Source: Bacteroidales bacterium (lineage in GTDB: Bacteria > Bacteroidota > Bacteroidia > Bacteroidales > UBA4181). From it: a stretch of 56,485 nucleotides of DNA. This document shows, piece by piece, positions 46,015-55,800 of this stretch. Made by a program: the position numbers and the translations under genes. Location of the stretch: positions 1 to 56,485 of the forward strand of contig JAISOY010000029.1 of NCBI GenBank assembly GCA_031275285.1, read 5' to 3'. How positions within the stretch are numbered: position 1 is the stretch's first letter; each line of letters starts with the position of its first letter. The notes under the pieces were generated by a model that had not been told where the DNA came from, ran no database searches, and was given only the letters and a program-made list of their open reading frames with translations.

Positions 46015-47217
46015 ATGAGAAACATTATATTTATATATTTTTTACTCACTTCTTTTTGTGTGGGTAACCATGCACAAATTACACCCACCCAGAAAAACGA
46101 AGAGTTAATCACCATTGATCTTGATAATTTGCCTGAAGCAGATACTTTAAGGTTATCCTCCCTATTCAAACCAGCAAAGACCATCATTCTGGAAACCAAT
46201 GAAAATTGCCTGATCGGAGGGATCAATGCCATTCAGGCCTTTGATGATTATCTCTTTGTATTGGATATGCAAGGGGCAAACAGCCTGTTTGTTTTTAACC
46301 GGGAGGGAAAGTTTATCCGTAAGATCGGTTCCATAGGGAAAGGTCCCGGAGAATATAGTATGGTTATGGATTTTACCATTGACCCCGATAAAAGGGAGTT
46401 CTACCTGTTGGATATCAATACCAATAGAATCCATCAATATACCTTGGAGGGAGTATACTTGCGGACCGTAACCTCTTTATGTGATGCACGCATCAAGAGC
46501 ATCCAGTACCACAACGGTGCCTTGTTTACGGAAGTGAAAAGCTACAGCGGCGCCAATGACTGCATGCTGCAAAAAATGGATCCGGAATACGGGCACTGTG
46601 AAGCTTACTACCTCAGCGCTGCACAGTACAACCTGGGATGGAACGAATACTATTTCGTAAATACCCTATCCAGGTTTTATGGGAAAACCGGCCAGTCGCC
46701 CAAATTCGTGCAAATGTTTATGGATACCGTTATGACTATCCGCCAGGGAGCGCTTATCCCTTACCTGGCCGTAAAGAGTAAAAACTGGATTAGCGCTAAT
46801 GACTTGAAAAATGCCATTCAGAAAGATCCTTCTGAATGGCACAGATATTTGTCAATGCGGAAAAATATTTCGTTCAACATACAGAATTATATGGAAAACG
46901 AGAAGATCATATTTTTTAGTTATGAAAGAGGGGATAGAAGATCTAATACGATTTTGTATGATAAAATAAGCCATACGGCAATAGACCCCAAGATAATACG
47001 TAATGACCTGATGTATGTGGGAAGCGGACTGGATGTGAAATTTCACTTTTACGACAGGGCAGGCGCCTACTACTGTATTACTACAGCAGCACTTGGTTTT
47101 TTTATTGAGGAAATTGAGCAAAACAAGTTAAATCCCGACCTGGACAAATACGCACAATTGAAAGAGTTAACAGAGGAATCCAACCCGGTTGTATTTTATT
47201 ATGAATACAGGGACTAA
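46015..47217 (+). CDS. Six-bladed beta-propeller protein (DUF5128 type), copy 1
   Basis: Exported propeller protein, 400 aa from the ATG at 46015 (AAAGGAG 5 bases upstream decides this start; the frame runs to 45973). Signal peptide MRNIIFIYFLLTSFCVGNHA; the lipobox position reads TSFC with Phe before Cys, so lipid attachment is doubtful. Repeats such as FDDYLFVLDMQGANSLFVFN and RKIGSIGKGPGEYS are typical of the family, whose role is unknown. It is about 70 percent like copy 2 at 48182 by eye. It overlaps the truncated membrane gene by 17 bp. Confidence 0.85.
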   Translation: MRNIIFIYFLLTSFCVGNHAQITPTQKNEELITIDLDNLPEADTLRLSSLFKPAKTIILETNENCLIGGINAIQAFDDYLFVLDMQGANSLFVFNREGKFIRKIGSIGKGPGEYSMVMDFTIDPDKREFYLLDINTNRIHQYTLEGVYLRTVTSLCDARIKSIQYHNGALFTEVKSYSGANDCMLQKMDPEYGHCEAYYLSAAQYNLGWNEYYFVNTLSRFYGKTGQSPKFVQMFMDTVMTIRQGALIPYLAVKSKNWISANDLKNAIQKDPSEWHRYLSMRKNISFNIQNYMENEKIIFFSYERGDRRSNTILYDKISHTAIDPKIIRNDLMYVGSGLDVKFHFYDRAGAYYCITTAALGFFIEEIEQNKLNPDLDKYAQLKELTEESNPVVFYYEYRD

Positions 47218-47392
47218 GGCAGGACTGGTGATTTGGGGAATACTGACAGTAGTATTGCTTTATGCAGCCTTTACCAATAAAACGATTAAATCCGCTAAAG
47301 AAGAGCCTGTTACGCACTTGTCGGGTAAATACCACGACTTTGTGGATAGTTATATCATCAACGCTATTGATTTGATTCGTTTTGTATTTTAG
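47201..47392 (+). pseudogene. Truncated copy of the membrane thioredoxin-like gene
   Basis: From the ATG at 47201, MNTGTKAGLVIWGILTVVLL is identical to the start of the intact gene at 49356. Similarity stops after about residue 37 (VKVAKEDPVTDF versus IKSAKEEPVTHL), and the frame ends at 47392 inside the duplicated leader. The membrane helix remains; the CGSC domain is gone. It marks the joint of a tandem duplication. Confidence 0.8.
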
Positions 47393-47510
47393 GTTCAGCT
47401 CGTTGAATCTTTTATGTGATTTTCGTTGAAATTACTTGGATTTTTGTTAAAAAGATATTATCATTGCAATGCTATTGCTTTGAATATTTACACATTATTA
47501 TTTAAAGGAG
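47391..47510 (+). promoter_or_regulatory. Duplicated leader, copy 2
   Basis: A 120-bp copy of 45888-46009, from AGGTTCAGCTCGTTGA to AAAGGAG at 47504-47510. Here the ribosome-binding site is no longer next to a start codon: about 75 bp of unrelated sequence and then the NVEALA-like gene follow. Confidence 0.55.
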
Positions 47511-47594
47511 GTATTATTAACGGAATTAGAAGAGCTATAAATAACAGTGGAGAGATTGTTAAATTAATTTTTAATTTTATTAAAAATCTTTATT

Positions 47595-48038
47595 ATGAGG
47601 AAATTTTTTGGTGTTATGGTTGTAGTTGTTTGCACTATGGCCTTAGGATTGAATCTGCAATATGCGTTCGACGGATATGGAATAAAAACCGGAGCTTTAC
47701 ACAAAATAGTGCTGGCTGATGGTACGGGTACTGGCACTGATGGTACGGGTACTGGTAGTACAGGTGGTACTGGCACTGGTGGTACGGGTACTGGGAGTAC
47801 TGGAGGTACAGATACTGGTTCTGCTTCTCATACATATATACCTGGTGAAACCCGCTGTCAGACTAATAAAACAACAACAAGCCATGACGAAAATGGAGTC
47901 AATAAGTGGACTTCAGTAGTCAAAGTGTGCGCTAAGGGCAATGAACTCAGTTGTGAATTTGGTACAGTTTTGACATATACTGATGAAAATGGTTTTCTTC
48001 GCAGCGAAGGGAGTTTTTGGCCTAAATCCTGCGACTAA
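47595..48038 (+). CDS. Secreted NVEALA-like small protein with Thr-Gly tract
   Basis: Small exported protein (147 aa). N-terminal signal (MRKFFGVMVVVVCTMALGLN) then a short pro-region with LHKIVLADG where NVEALA-family peptides carry their motif; the literal NVEALA is absent, so the family call is tentative. Residues 43-76 are a Gly tract with 13 Thr and 3 Ser. The C-terminal domain has four cysteines (C88, C112, C120, C146), likely two disulfides. Neighbours are propellers, a membrane CxxC protein, glycosyltransferases and a signal peptidase. I infer it is the substrate of this machinery. Confidence 0.65.
   Translation: MRKFFGVMVVVVCTMALGLNLQYAFDGYGIKTGALHKIVLADGTGTGTDGTGTGSTGGTGTGGTGTGSTGGTDTGSASHTYIPGETRCQTNKTTTSHDENGVNKWTSVVKVCAKGNELSCEFGTVLTYTDENGFLRSEGSFWPKSCD
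47718..47822 (+). repeat. Minisatellite encoding the Thr-Gly tract
   Basis: Imperfect tandem units of the GGTACGGGTACTGG and GGTAGTACAGGTGG type. Unit number may vary between strains through slippage and would keep the frame only in multiples of 3. Confidence 0.7.
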
Positions 48039-48057
48039 CTGATGTTAATTAATTTTT

Positions 48058-48162
48058 GATGGTGTCAAAAGTTGATGTTTATATCAACGGTCTCATTGTT
48101 AGGTGTTTTGATGCAATATGGTGGCCATTTAAGCGATTGCCAAGCAGACTTTTGATACCATC
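48058..48162. repeat. 105-bp element with 15-bp terminal inverted repeats
   Basis: GATGGTGTCAAAAGT (48058-48072) and ACTTTTGATACCATC (48148-48162) are inverted copies with one mismatch (a G-T pair in RNA). Inside lies the hairpin GTTGAT/ATCAAC (48071-48088). It may be a MITE or a structured mRNA leader between the small protein and propeller 2. No clear target-site duplication. Confidence 0.5.
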
Positions 48163-48181
48163 TCATAAAAACGATTACAAA

Positions 48182-49372
48182 ATGAGAAACATTGTATTTA
48201 TATATTTTTTATTGGTCTCTTCCTGTGTAAACAATCATGCACAGATTACGTCCACTCAGAAAAACGAAGAGTTGATTACCATTGACCTTGACGCTATATC
48301 TGAAGGAGACTCTTTAAAACTTTCATCGGTATTCAAGCCGGTAGAAACCATCATCCTGGAAACCAACGAAAATTGCCTGATCGGAGAGATCAATGCCATT
48401 CAAGCCTTTGACGACTATCTTTTTATACTGGATATGCACCAGGCTAAAGGCTTGTTTGTTTTTAACCGGGAGGGAAAATTTATCCGCAGAATAGGCTCTA
48501 TCGGGAAAGGTCCCGGAGAATATACCTTTCCACGCGATTTTACCATTGACCCTGATAAAAAAGAGATCTACCTGTTGGATTTCAATACCAATAGCATTCA
48601 TCTATATACCTTGGAAGGAGTGTACCAGCGAACCATCACTTCCTTGTGCGATGCACGCATCAAGAGCATCCAATACCACAATGGAGCATTGTTTACGGAA
48701 GTAAAGAATAATAGTACCGCCAATGACTGCATGATGCAAAAAATAGATCCGGAATACGGGCAGTGCGAGGCGAGCTATCTCAGCGCTGCACAGTACAATC
48801 TGGGATGGAACGAATTTTCTACCTTCAATTCCATATCCGGGTTTTATGGAAAAACCGGGCAGTCGCCCAGATTCATGCAACTGTTTATGGATACCGTTAT
48901 GGCTGTCCGTCAGGGAACGCTTATCCCCTATCTGGCTGTACATAGTAAAAAGTGGGCCGGCGCCGATGATCTGAAAAAGGTGGGCCGGGAAGACGATATT
49001 TCCGAATTATCAGGATTTGATGTTTCGTTTAGCATAGAGAATTATATGGAAAACGAGAAGATCATACTTTTTACTTATAGGAAGGGGAATAATAGAACCC
49101 GTACGGTTTTGTATGATAAAAAAAACCATGCGGCAGCAGTACCCAAGGTGAAGGTTAATGATCTGATGTATGTGAAAAGTGGGTTGGATATGAAATTTCA
49201 TTTTTATGACAAGGCAGGCGTTTACTACCATATCAGTGGATTTGCGCTTGATTATTTTATTGGCGAAATTAAAAAAAACAAGGTAAAACCTGATCTGGAC
49301 AAATACGCGCAACTGAAAGAGTTAACAGAGGAATCCAACCCTGTTGTATTTTATTATGAATACAGGGACTAA
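48182..49372 (+). CDS. Six-bladed beta-propeller lipoprotein (DUF5128 type), copy 2
   Basis: Propeller protein, 396 aa from the ATG at 48182; the frame is open from 48056 but the earlier part has no signal peptide and overlaps the 105-bp element. MRNIVFIYFLLVSSCVNNHA carries a good lipobox, VSSC, so this copy is likely membrane-lipidated. Repeat phrases FDDYLFILDMHQAKGLFVFN and RRIGSIGKGPGEYT match copy 1. The family function is unknown. It overlaps the next gene by 17 bp, which suggests coupled translation. Confidence 0.87.
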   Translation: MRNIVFIYFLLVSSCVNNHAQITSTQKNEELITIDLDAISEGDSLKLSSVFKPVETIILETNENCLIGEINAIQAFDDYLFILDMHQAKGLFVFNREGKFIRRIGSIGKGPGEYTFPRDFTIDPDKKEIYLLDFNTNSIHLYTLEGVYQRTITSLCDARIKSIQYHNGALFTEVKNNSTANDCMMQKIDPEYGQCEASYLSAAQYNLGWNEFSTFNSISGFYGKTGQSPRFMQLFMDTVMAVRQGTLIPYLAVHSKKWAGADDLKKVGREDDISELSGFDVSFSIENYMENEKIILFTYRKGNNRTRTVLYDKKNHAAAVPKVKVNDLMYVKSGLDMKFHFYDKAGVYYHISGFALDYFIGEIKKNKVKPDLDKYAQLKELTEESNPVVFYYEYRD

Positions 49373-49937
49373 GGCAGGACTGGTGATCTGGGGAATACTG
49401 ACGGTAGTATTACTCTATGCAGCCTTTACCAATAAAACGGTTAAAGTCGCTAAAGAAGATCCTGTTACTGATTTTTTAAAGGATCAGTTCGTTTTTACGG
49501 CAGATGTGGTCAGCAGTTATTATTCGGACAGGGATAGTTTGTCTTTTCCGGAAGAACAGCTCCCTGTCCTGATATATCGCTATACAGAGAAGGCGTGTGG
49601 CAGTTGTATTTTTGAAGAATTGAATGAGTTGTACCAGTTTAAAGAAAGCATGGACACTATGAAGCTTAATATTCTCATTCTCCCCACCTTTCCGGACAAT
49701 AGAAATAACCGGATAAAACTAGCCAATGACCTGGCCAATTTTATATACATCAACATACCTGCCCATATTTTAGATGTTCCGAAGCAAAGAATGGGTGATG
49801 AGGAAAAAAGGTATTTTGCAGTAATTGATAAAAACAGGGACATGAAAATGGTTTTTTTCCCACAGATCACCAAATTACACATCACCCGCCAGTATTTAAA
49901 AGAAGTAGGAAATCAGTTCACTTCATTACAGCAGTAA
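49356..49937 (+). CDS. Membrane-anchored thioredoxin-like protein
   Basis: Protein of 193 aa from the ATG at 49356. One N-terminal helix (GLVIWGILTVVLLYAAF) anchors a periplasmic domain with YTEKACGSCIFEELNEL. CGSC is a CxxC redox pair at the start of a helix, as in thioredoxin folds. A cis-Pro equivalent is not obvious, and sequence further on (LNILILPTFPDNRN, RYFAVIDKNRDMKMVFFP) fits a thioredoxin/TlpA-like core. Possible job: forming or reshuffling the disulfides of the four-Cys small protein upstream (inference). The next gene starts 1 bp after its stop. Confidence 0.75.
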   Translation: MNTGTKAGLVIWGILTVVLLYAAFTNKTVKVAKEDPVTDFLKDQFVFTADVVSSYYSDRDSLSFPEEQLPVLIYRYTEKACGSCIFEELNELYQFKESMDTMKLNILILPTFPDNRNNRIKLANDLANFIYINIPAHILDVPKQRMGDEEKRYFAVIDKNRDMKMVFFPQITKLHITRQYLKEVGNQFTSLQQ

Positions 49938-49938
49938 T

Positions 49939-51240
49939 ATGCCGAATCGTAAGTCCTGGGTAATCTGTTCGTTACTTGCCATTGCATGTTTTTTAATTTA
50001 TTATCCGATATTCAGCCATACTTTTCTAAGGGGATGGGATGATGGCTGGATGGTGCTCAACCGGTATACCGAACATGGGTTTACAGTTGAGAATATTAAA
50101 GCCATTTTTACACAATCACATGGCGGCCAATACGCTCCTTTTAATCAATTGCTTTATACCACCATACGCATGCTTTTTGGGTATAATCCATCGGTTTACC
50201 ATCTTTCAAATTTGTTGTGGCACATCGCTAACGCTTGTATTGTATTTCTATTGATAAAAAATACACTGGTATACAGTCGCCGGGCGGAAACGACTACGGC
50301 GCATTATGTCGCACTTTTTGCCTCCCTGCTTTTTGCCGTACATCCTCTGCAAGTAGAATCCGTAGCATGGATCAGTGCCTCAAAAACATTACTCTATTCC
50401 TTTTTTACTCTTCTGGCGCTTCTTGCTTATATCCGGTATGTACATACCCTTAAGGCTATTTGGTATGTTGTTTCTTTCATACTGTTCTTATTTTCATGTG
50501 GATGCAAAGAACAGGCAGTAGTTTTTCCGGTATGTTTGTTCCTGTTCGACTGGATCATGCATCGTGATCTGAAAAAGGTCGAATATTGGTTGGAAAAAAT
50601 ACCTTTCTTTTTACTTGCGCTGATCATTGGTTTATATACTTTATCATTACAGAACCCCGAATATGTTGAAAAATGGGCTGGATATTCATTCTGGCAACGT
50701 ATCATTTTTGCCAGTTATGCCATAGTGGAATATCTTACCAAACTTGTGGTTCCCGTTAAGTTAATGTATCTCTATCCCTTTCCGGTAGCTCCGGGTGGCG
50801 ATATACCCATACGCTTCTTTATCTACCCGGTAATTATTCTTCTACTGGGGGTATGTTTGTATGTTTACCGTAAACAATGGCCTCTGATAGCCGGTGTGTT
50901 GTTTTTTGGGATCAATATATTCCTTACGGTACACATCGTACCTATGTCACGCTATGCTATTGTTGCGGATCGCTATGTATACCTTTCTTCGGTAGGCATC
51001 TTTTTTATTATGGCCTGGTATGTCTGGCATTATGTTCGTACCCTAACGAAGAAATATAAAATCTGGTGTGGTATAGCAGTATTCTTCTATCTGGTTTATC
51101 TGGGAGGATATGCTCATGTGCGTACTAAAGTATGGTACAACGACGATACATTGAAACAGGAATTGCGTGATCTTTTGGAGCAGCGCAATCGTATGGAAAA
51201 TATCCCTACTTCCGGCGAAACGTCAGGATCTGAATCATGA
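49939..51240 (+). CDS. TMTC-like GT-C membrane glycosyltransferase
   Basis: Multi-helix membrane protein of 433 aa (about ten helices). The first outside loop has the acidic motif RGWDDGWMV, then YAPFNQLLYTTIRMLFGYNP and FAVHPLQVESVAWISASKTL, typical of bacterial relatives of TMTC-type protein O-mannosyltransferases. These take a sugar from a polyprenyl phosphate and attach it to Ser or Thr. The TPR tail common in relatives is missing. It overlaps the GT2 gene by 4 bp (ATGA), so donor synthesis and transfer are genetically coupled. Acceptor unknown. Confidence 0.8.
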   Translation: MPNRKSWVICSLLAIACFLIYYPIFSHTFLRGWDDGWMVLNRYTEHGFTVENIKAIFTQSHGGQYAPFNQLLYTTIRMLFGYNPSVYHLSNLLWHIANACIVFLLIKNTLVYSRRAETTTAHYVALFASLLFAVHPLQVESVAWISASKTLLYSFFTLLALLAYIRYVHTLKAIWYVVSFILFLFSCGCKEQAVVFPVCLFLFDWIMHRDLKKVEYWLEKIPFFLLALIIGLYTLSLQNPEYVEKWAGYSFWQRIIFASYAIVEYLTKLVVPVKLMYLYPFPVAPGGDIPIRFFIYPVIILLLGVCLYVYRKQWPLIAGVLFFGINIFLTVHIVPMSRYAIVADRYVYLSSVGIFFIMAWYVWHYVRTLTKKYKIWCGIAVFFYLVYLGGYAHVRTKVWYNDDTLKQELRDLLEQRNRMENIPTSGETSGSES

Positions 51241-52169
51241 ATACAGAAAAATTAATCACTATTGTTATTCCCTGTTATAACGAAGCGAATAACATCTGCC
51301 TGATGGTGAGTGAGCTGGAAAAGGTTTTTTCTGACCTGCCCTATCGTTGGGAAATGCTTTTTGTTGATGACGGCAGTACGGACAGTACATTGAAAACACT
51401 TACAGAAATTTTTCCCCGGACCTCAAATCTTCGGTATATTTCCTTCTCAAGGAATTTTGGTAAGGAAGCTGCATTAAAAGCGGGTTACGACCATGCCAGA
51501 GGAGATGCGGTCATCAGTCTGGATGCCGATCTGCAGCATCCTCCATCCATCATTCCAGAAATGATCAGGCTATGGGAAGAGGGTTATGAAGTAGTATGCA
51601 CTCAGCGTGCTGAAGATCATTCGTTGCCCTGGATGAAACGGGCAACTTCAAAGCTTTTTTACCAATTGCTGAATAAGCTTTGCAGCATCAATCTTCGTTA
51701 TGGAGTATCAGATTTTAGATTATTGAATCGCAATGTGGTCGACATTATTAAGATGCTACCCGAAAAAGACTTGTTTTTTAGTGGAATAGTAAAGTGGACA
51801 GGATTCAGGCAAGCCAGTGTTGATTACTATCCCAACAAACGACTACACGGAATTTCCAGATATAATTTATCAAAATTACTTATCCTGGCTATAGATAGTA
51901 TTGTCTCATTCAGTATCCGGCCCCTGTATTACATGGTCTTTCTCGGTTTGATATTCTCCTGCTTGTCTTTATCATATATCCCATATCTAATATATTGCCT
52001 GCTGTTTAGCCACTCTCTTTCTACTTGGTTTTCCATACTCGCTGCGGTATTTTTGTTCGGAGGCCTTCACCTTTCCATTACCGGACTGGTAGGTATTTAT
52101 GCGGGAAAATCATATGAACAAGCCAAACAGAGGCCACAATATATTATCGCTCATACTCGTTTTGAATGA
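51237..52169 (+). CDS. Polyprenyl-phosphate glycosyltransferase (GT2, GtrB/DPM-like)
   Basis: Enzyme of 310 aa that moves a hexose from a nucleotide sugar to undecaprenyl phosphate. GT2 domain: TIVIPCYNEANNICLMVSEL, VDDGSTDST, SFSRNFGKEAALKAGYDHAR, and the metal site SLDADLQHPP. Two C-terminal helices (about 225-250 and 262-285) match the GtrB/ArnC class. It probably supplies the lipid-linked donor used by the upstream GT-C enzyme. It overlaps both neighbours by 4 bp. Confidence 0.92.
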   Translation: MNTEKLITIVIPCYNEANNICLMVSELEKVFSDLPYRWEMLFVDDGSTDSTLKTLTEIFPRTSNLRYISFSRNFGKEAALKAGYDHARGDAVISLDADLQHPPSIIPEMIRLWEEGYEVVCTQRAEDHSLPWMKRATSKLFYQLLNKLCSINLRYGVSDFRLLNRNVVDIIKMLPEKDLFFSGIVKWTGFRQASVDYYPNKRLHGISRYNLSKLLILAIDSIVSFSIRPLYYMVFLGLIFSCLSLSYIPYLIYCLLFSHSLSTWFSILAAVFLFGGLHLSITGLVGIYAGKSYEQAKQRPQYIIAHTRFE

Positions 52170-52867
52170 TGACACTTCGGGTTACTCCTATTTTAACATA
52201 TCTATCTCTATTTCTGATCCTCTTGTTAGGTGTGATACTGATGCGTATATTTTTCATTGACACATGTCAGGTCACTACAGAAAGCATGGAGCGTACCATA
52301 TATGCGGGTGATCATATCGTGGTGAACAAAATCAACCTAAATGTAATCAATCGTAATGATCTGATTGTGTTCAATCATCCCGACGGGGGAGGGACTCAAT
52401 TGGTTAAACGCTGTGTCGGCCTGCCGGGCGATACAGTGCAGATAATTGAAGGTGTGGTACATATTAATGCTCATGTTATCAAAACACCTGCCTCGGTGAT
52501 ACCATGTCTCGACTATTCCGTAAACTTTCCTCATCGCGCTCTTGAATGGAGTGTGAATAATTTTGGGCCTGTTGTTACTCCAGAAAACGGCGCTGTTATA
52601 ACCATTGATTCGGTCAGCCGATCGCTGTATCGTTACCTGTTCAGGATTGAAGAAGACGCAGCCATACATACAGGTGAAAGGTACATATTCCGTACTGATG
52701 GTTATTTTGTACTGGGTGATCATCGGGGTAATTCGCTTGATAGCCACCACTGGGGTTTTGTGTCTGCTGACCTGGTGATAGGAAAAGTTGTATTGGTGTG
52801 TTTTTCGCGTGTCTCGTATAGAAAAAAGATGCGTTGGAAACGGATTGGAAGAAAATTAGATGAATAG
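52166..52867 (+). CDS. lepB: Type I signal peptidase
   Basis: Membrane peptidase of 233 aa that cuts signal peptides at the outer face of the inner membrane. One N-terminal helix, then the catalytic Ser40 in TESMERT and Lys81 in LVKRCVGLPGD, then the family box GDHRGNSLDSHHWGFV. Bacteroidota have other lepB copies as a rule, so this one in the glycosylation/peptide operon may be specialised (inference). ATGATG gives two possible starts; the first overlaps the GT2 stop codon. Confidence 0.93.
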   Translation: MMTLRVTPILTYLSLFLILLLGVILMRIFFIDTCQVTTESMERTIYAGDHIVVNKINLNVINRNDLIVFNHPDGGGTQLVKRCVGLPGDTVQIIEGVVHINAHVIKTPASVIPCLDYSVNFPHRALEWSVNNFGPVVTPENGAVITIDSVSRSLYRYLFRIEEDAAIHTGERYIFRTDGYFVLGDHRGNSLDSHHWGFVSADLVIGKVVLVCFSRVSYRKKMRWKRIGRKLDE

Positions 52868-52894
52868 TTTTTGGACAAAGATTACGGATGATTC

Positions 52895-55800
52895 CTACTC
52901 AATTTCGATGATAGGTGTTTCTTCTTCTGTCTTGTTAGGTTCGTTGACCGGAGAAGTGTTGATGATAGGAGCATCCGTTTCAGAACTGTTATCCGGGGTG
53001 TCCTTTTGCATCTGAGCCAGGAATTGTTTTATTTTATCTTCGGATGCTATTGTATAGGTAAATCCGGGACGTCGCTCGTCCGATTTGCGTTGCTTTTCAG
53101 ACATGCCCATCAACCTGGAATTAAAACTGCGGTCGGATGATATTATCTGCATCAATTCCCTGGTATATCCGAAATAGAACCAATCATTACCCATTTTTAA
53201 ATAAATGTCCAGCATATCTCCGCCGCCCGGACGTTTGGATATTTCTACCAATCCGTCGACAAGACGGTTGACCTGGTGTCCGAACAGGTTCCCGATCCCT
53301 ATTTTTCCAACGGAACGATAGGAACGCCGGTTTTGATTCCATTGAAGGTTCAATTGTGTGAATAGCAGGGTATGCTTTAATTCATCGGGAAAGTTCCTTA
53401 CTTTTCCCAGGGCAGCTTCTTTCCGGAAATTATTTGTCCGGTCGGTGCCCAGCCATTCGTTCATTCCGCGTATGTACCGGACCCGGTTGAGATCAACGCC
53501 ACTAAGCCCGGGAAAGCTATCTATTTTACTGGCTATCATAGAGGCCAGCCCGTCATCGAAAAAGAAATCAACGGCCAGCAGGATGTCCAGAAATGTTTCT
53601 TTGGTGTACATATGATGTGATACACGTCCCACAGCATCGGTTTTTATCCTGCCTAAATTAACACCCAGCGAAATACGTCCTTCTCCGCTAAGTATACAAA
53701 CATCCCGGTTAAATGCCAACATATTTCCTGTTGCGGTATCCCGGTTGTTCAGTTTTTCTTCTGTGGCTATAAAATAGATCATGGAGTCTTTGTCGTATGA
53801 CAACTGTCCATGGGCCTGGATCAAAGGCTGGTCGGAATAGGATTTCCGTTTTGAGAAGAATGCCGGGTAGATATGCGCCGAATCAGTTGTCAGGAACAAC
53901 CCATTGTATATTTTGGCATTTTGCCGGTTTACCGGGGCTTCTCCTACTTCAATTTTCACGTCATTAGGGTTGACCACCGATCTGAATTTAAACCATTCAG
54001 GGTTCATCGCTTCACATTCCTGTACGATTTGTGCAGCTCCGTCGAACTCCGGAAATTCGTTCTCGGAAAGGAGGGACATCCTTCCCTGGTAATGATAATA
54101 AGGACTGATCATGAATCCATCCTCCTCTCCAAGGCTGGCATTGGCTACCGTTAATCCTGATTTTCCCGGGGAAACATTCAAAATGTCTACTTCGGTAATT
54201 TTACCGGTCTCATCGATATAGTCATATTTCCCGGAACCGGTAAAATTTTTTCTTCCGGTGATATTGATGCTGGCAGAATGAACAGTATGTTGTTTCAATG
54301 AATCATTGAATACAATCCGGGTATTTCCTCCCAGCTCCAGTAATCCATTGGACTCTACGCTTAATTTTCCCTGGTCCGGAAAGATCAGGGCATTGGCCGA
54401 TTGTACCAGTTTGACTCCTTCGGCTTTAATCCGCCCTGCCATATAATCAAAATTGGCTGATTCTGCGACAAAATTAAGGGAATCCGCACCGGGGATAGTG
54501 GAATAATAACGTATGCCTTTGCCTTCTCCCGGGGTCTTATATTTGAAATCGACCGCCTCTTTGAGAGGTGTGGTAAGGGTATCGGCCCCTATACGTATAT
54601 TGGCGCTATCCATGTGCCAGGTAAAGTCGTCAATGTATGCTTCGAATTTATTGGCAGGGAAACGGACAAGTGCATAATCGTTCACGGATAGGAACTGTCC
54701 CTTGTGTGAAGCAAAATCGATGACCGAGCGGACAGAATCTACGGTGACTATCTGGTAAGGAGCATCAGTTGTTGTCCGTAACCGGAACAATGATGTATCA
54801 GCAGTGAAGGATTCAGAACGAAATACAGTACTATCCGAGCGGATATCTGCAATTCCCATGTCTATCCTTCCGCCACCGGATAGACCATTGGATGTGAGCA
54901 CCAGGTTCCCGTCGAATTTCGTATCCTCATACATATCAAATACTTTTTCAGATTTATATATGTACATCCTGTCGTTTTGCGGTTCCCAATGTATTTTATT
55001 ATTGTTTGACCGTACTTCCGGAAATTCCGTCCCTTCGATTTGTTTCTTAATGGTGAATTCCTTTGCCTTCGGAACGTTCAGCGAGTCCGGGTATATATGA
55101 ATGTCATCTGCATGAATGGATGCTGTGAGATAGTCCAGTACGCCACTTGCTTCCAATCCTTTGCTGCTTAATTTGATCTGGGCGGATAGTTTGGCATCTC
55201 CATAGGCAGATATAGCCGAATCGCCCGTTTCGAGTATAAAACCAAGTGAATAGTCCGGTTGGACGGATAATACCTGGCGCATGTCATCAAAAATATCAGC
55301 CGATGCAAAACGTCCGGATAACTGTAACTGTTCTTTGCTGAAATTATCAATACTGTCCATAACAAAAGGATCAACTTCAAAATAAAATTGATCATTACCA
55401 TAAGCACCTTGTTTGATATCAGAAGAACCATAATATACAAAAGATGAACTATCGCTGTTTAATATCGGGTATTCCTTCAGGCTGAACCTTCCTGATTTAT
55501 TGTCCGGCTGATCGATCCGGATATCTCCGGTCAATTTCTGCAACATATTTTTTACCTTTTTTAAAACCGGCTTTCCGAATGCGTCTTTTTCTTCCGACGG
55601 GACATAAAAAATCAATGAATCAACACGATGCAGGCTGATCCTGAAAGTGTCGTAATCAAAATGCAGTGAATCACCATATAGCTCAATCTGTCCAGCATCA
55701 ATACGTCCGTTAATATCAATGGACCTGTTCTTTCTTAAGGTTAATTTTTGTTCATTGGGGGTAATGATCACTTTTTGCGAGTCGCTTACCATAAAATGCT

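Noticed and set aside
47718..47822. CRISPR-like array
   Set aside because: Units are short and contiguous with no unique spacers; it is an in-frame minisatellite.
48056..48181. Start of propeller 2 at 48056 with a 42-residue extension
   Set aside because: The extension is the translated 105-bp inverted-repeat element; the signal peptide begins at 48182.
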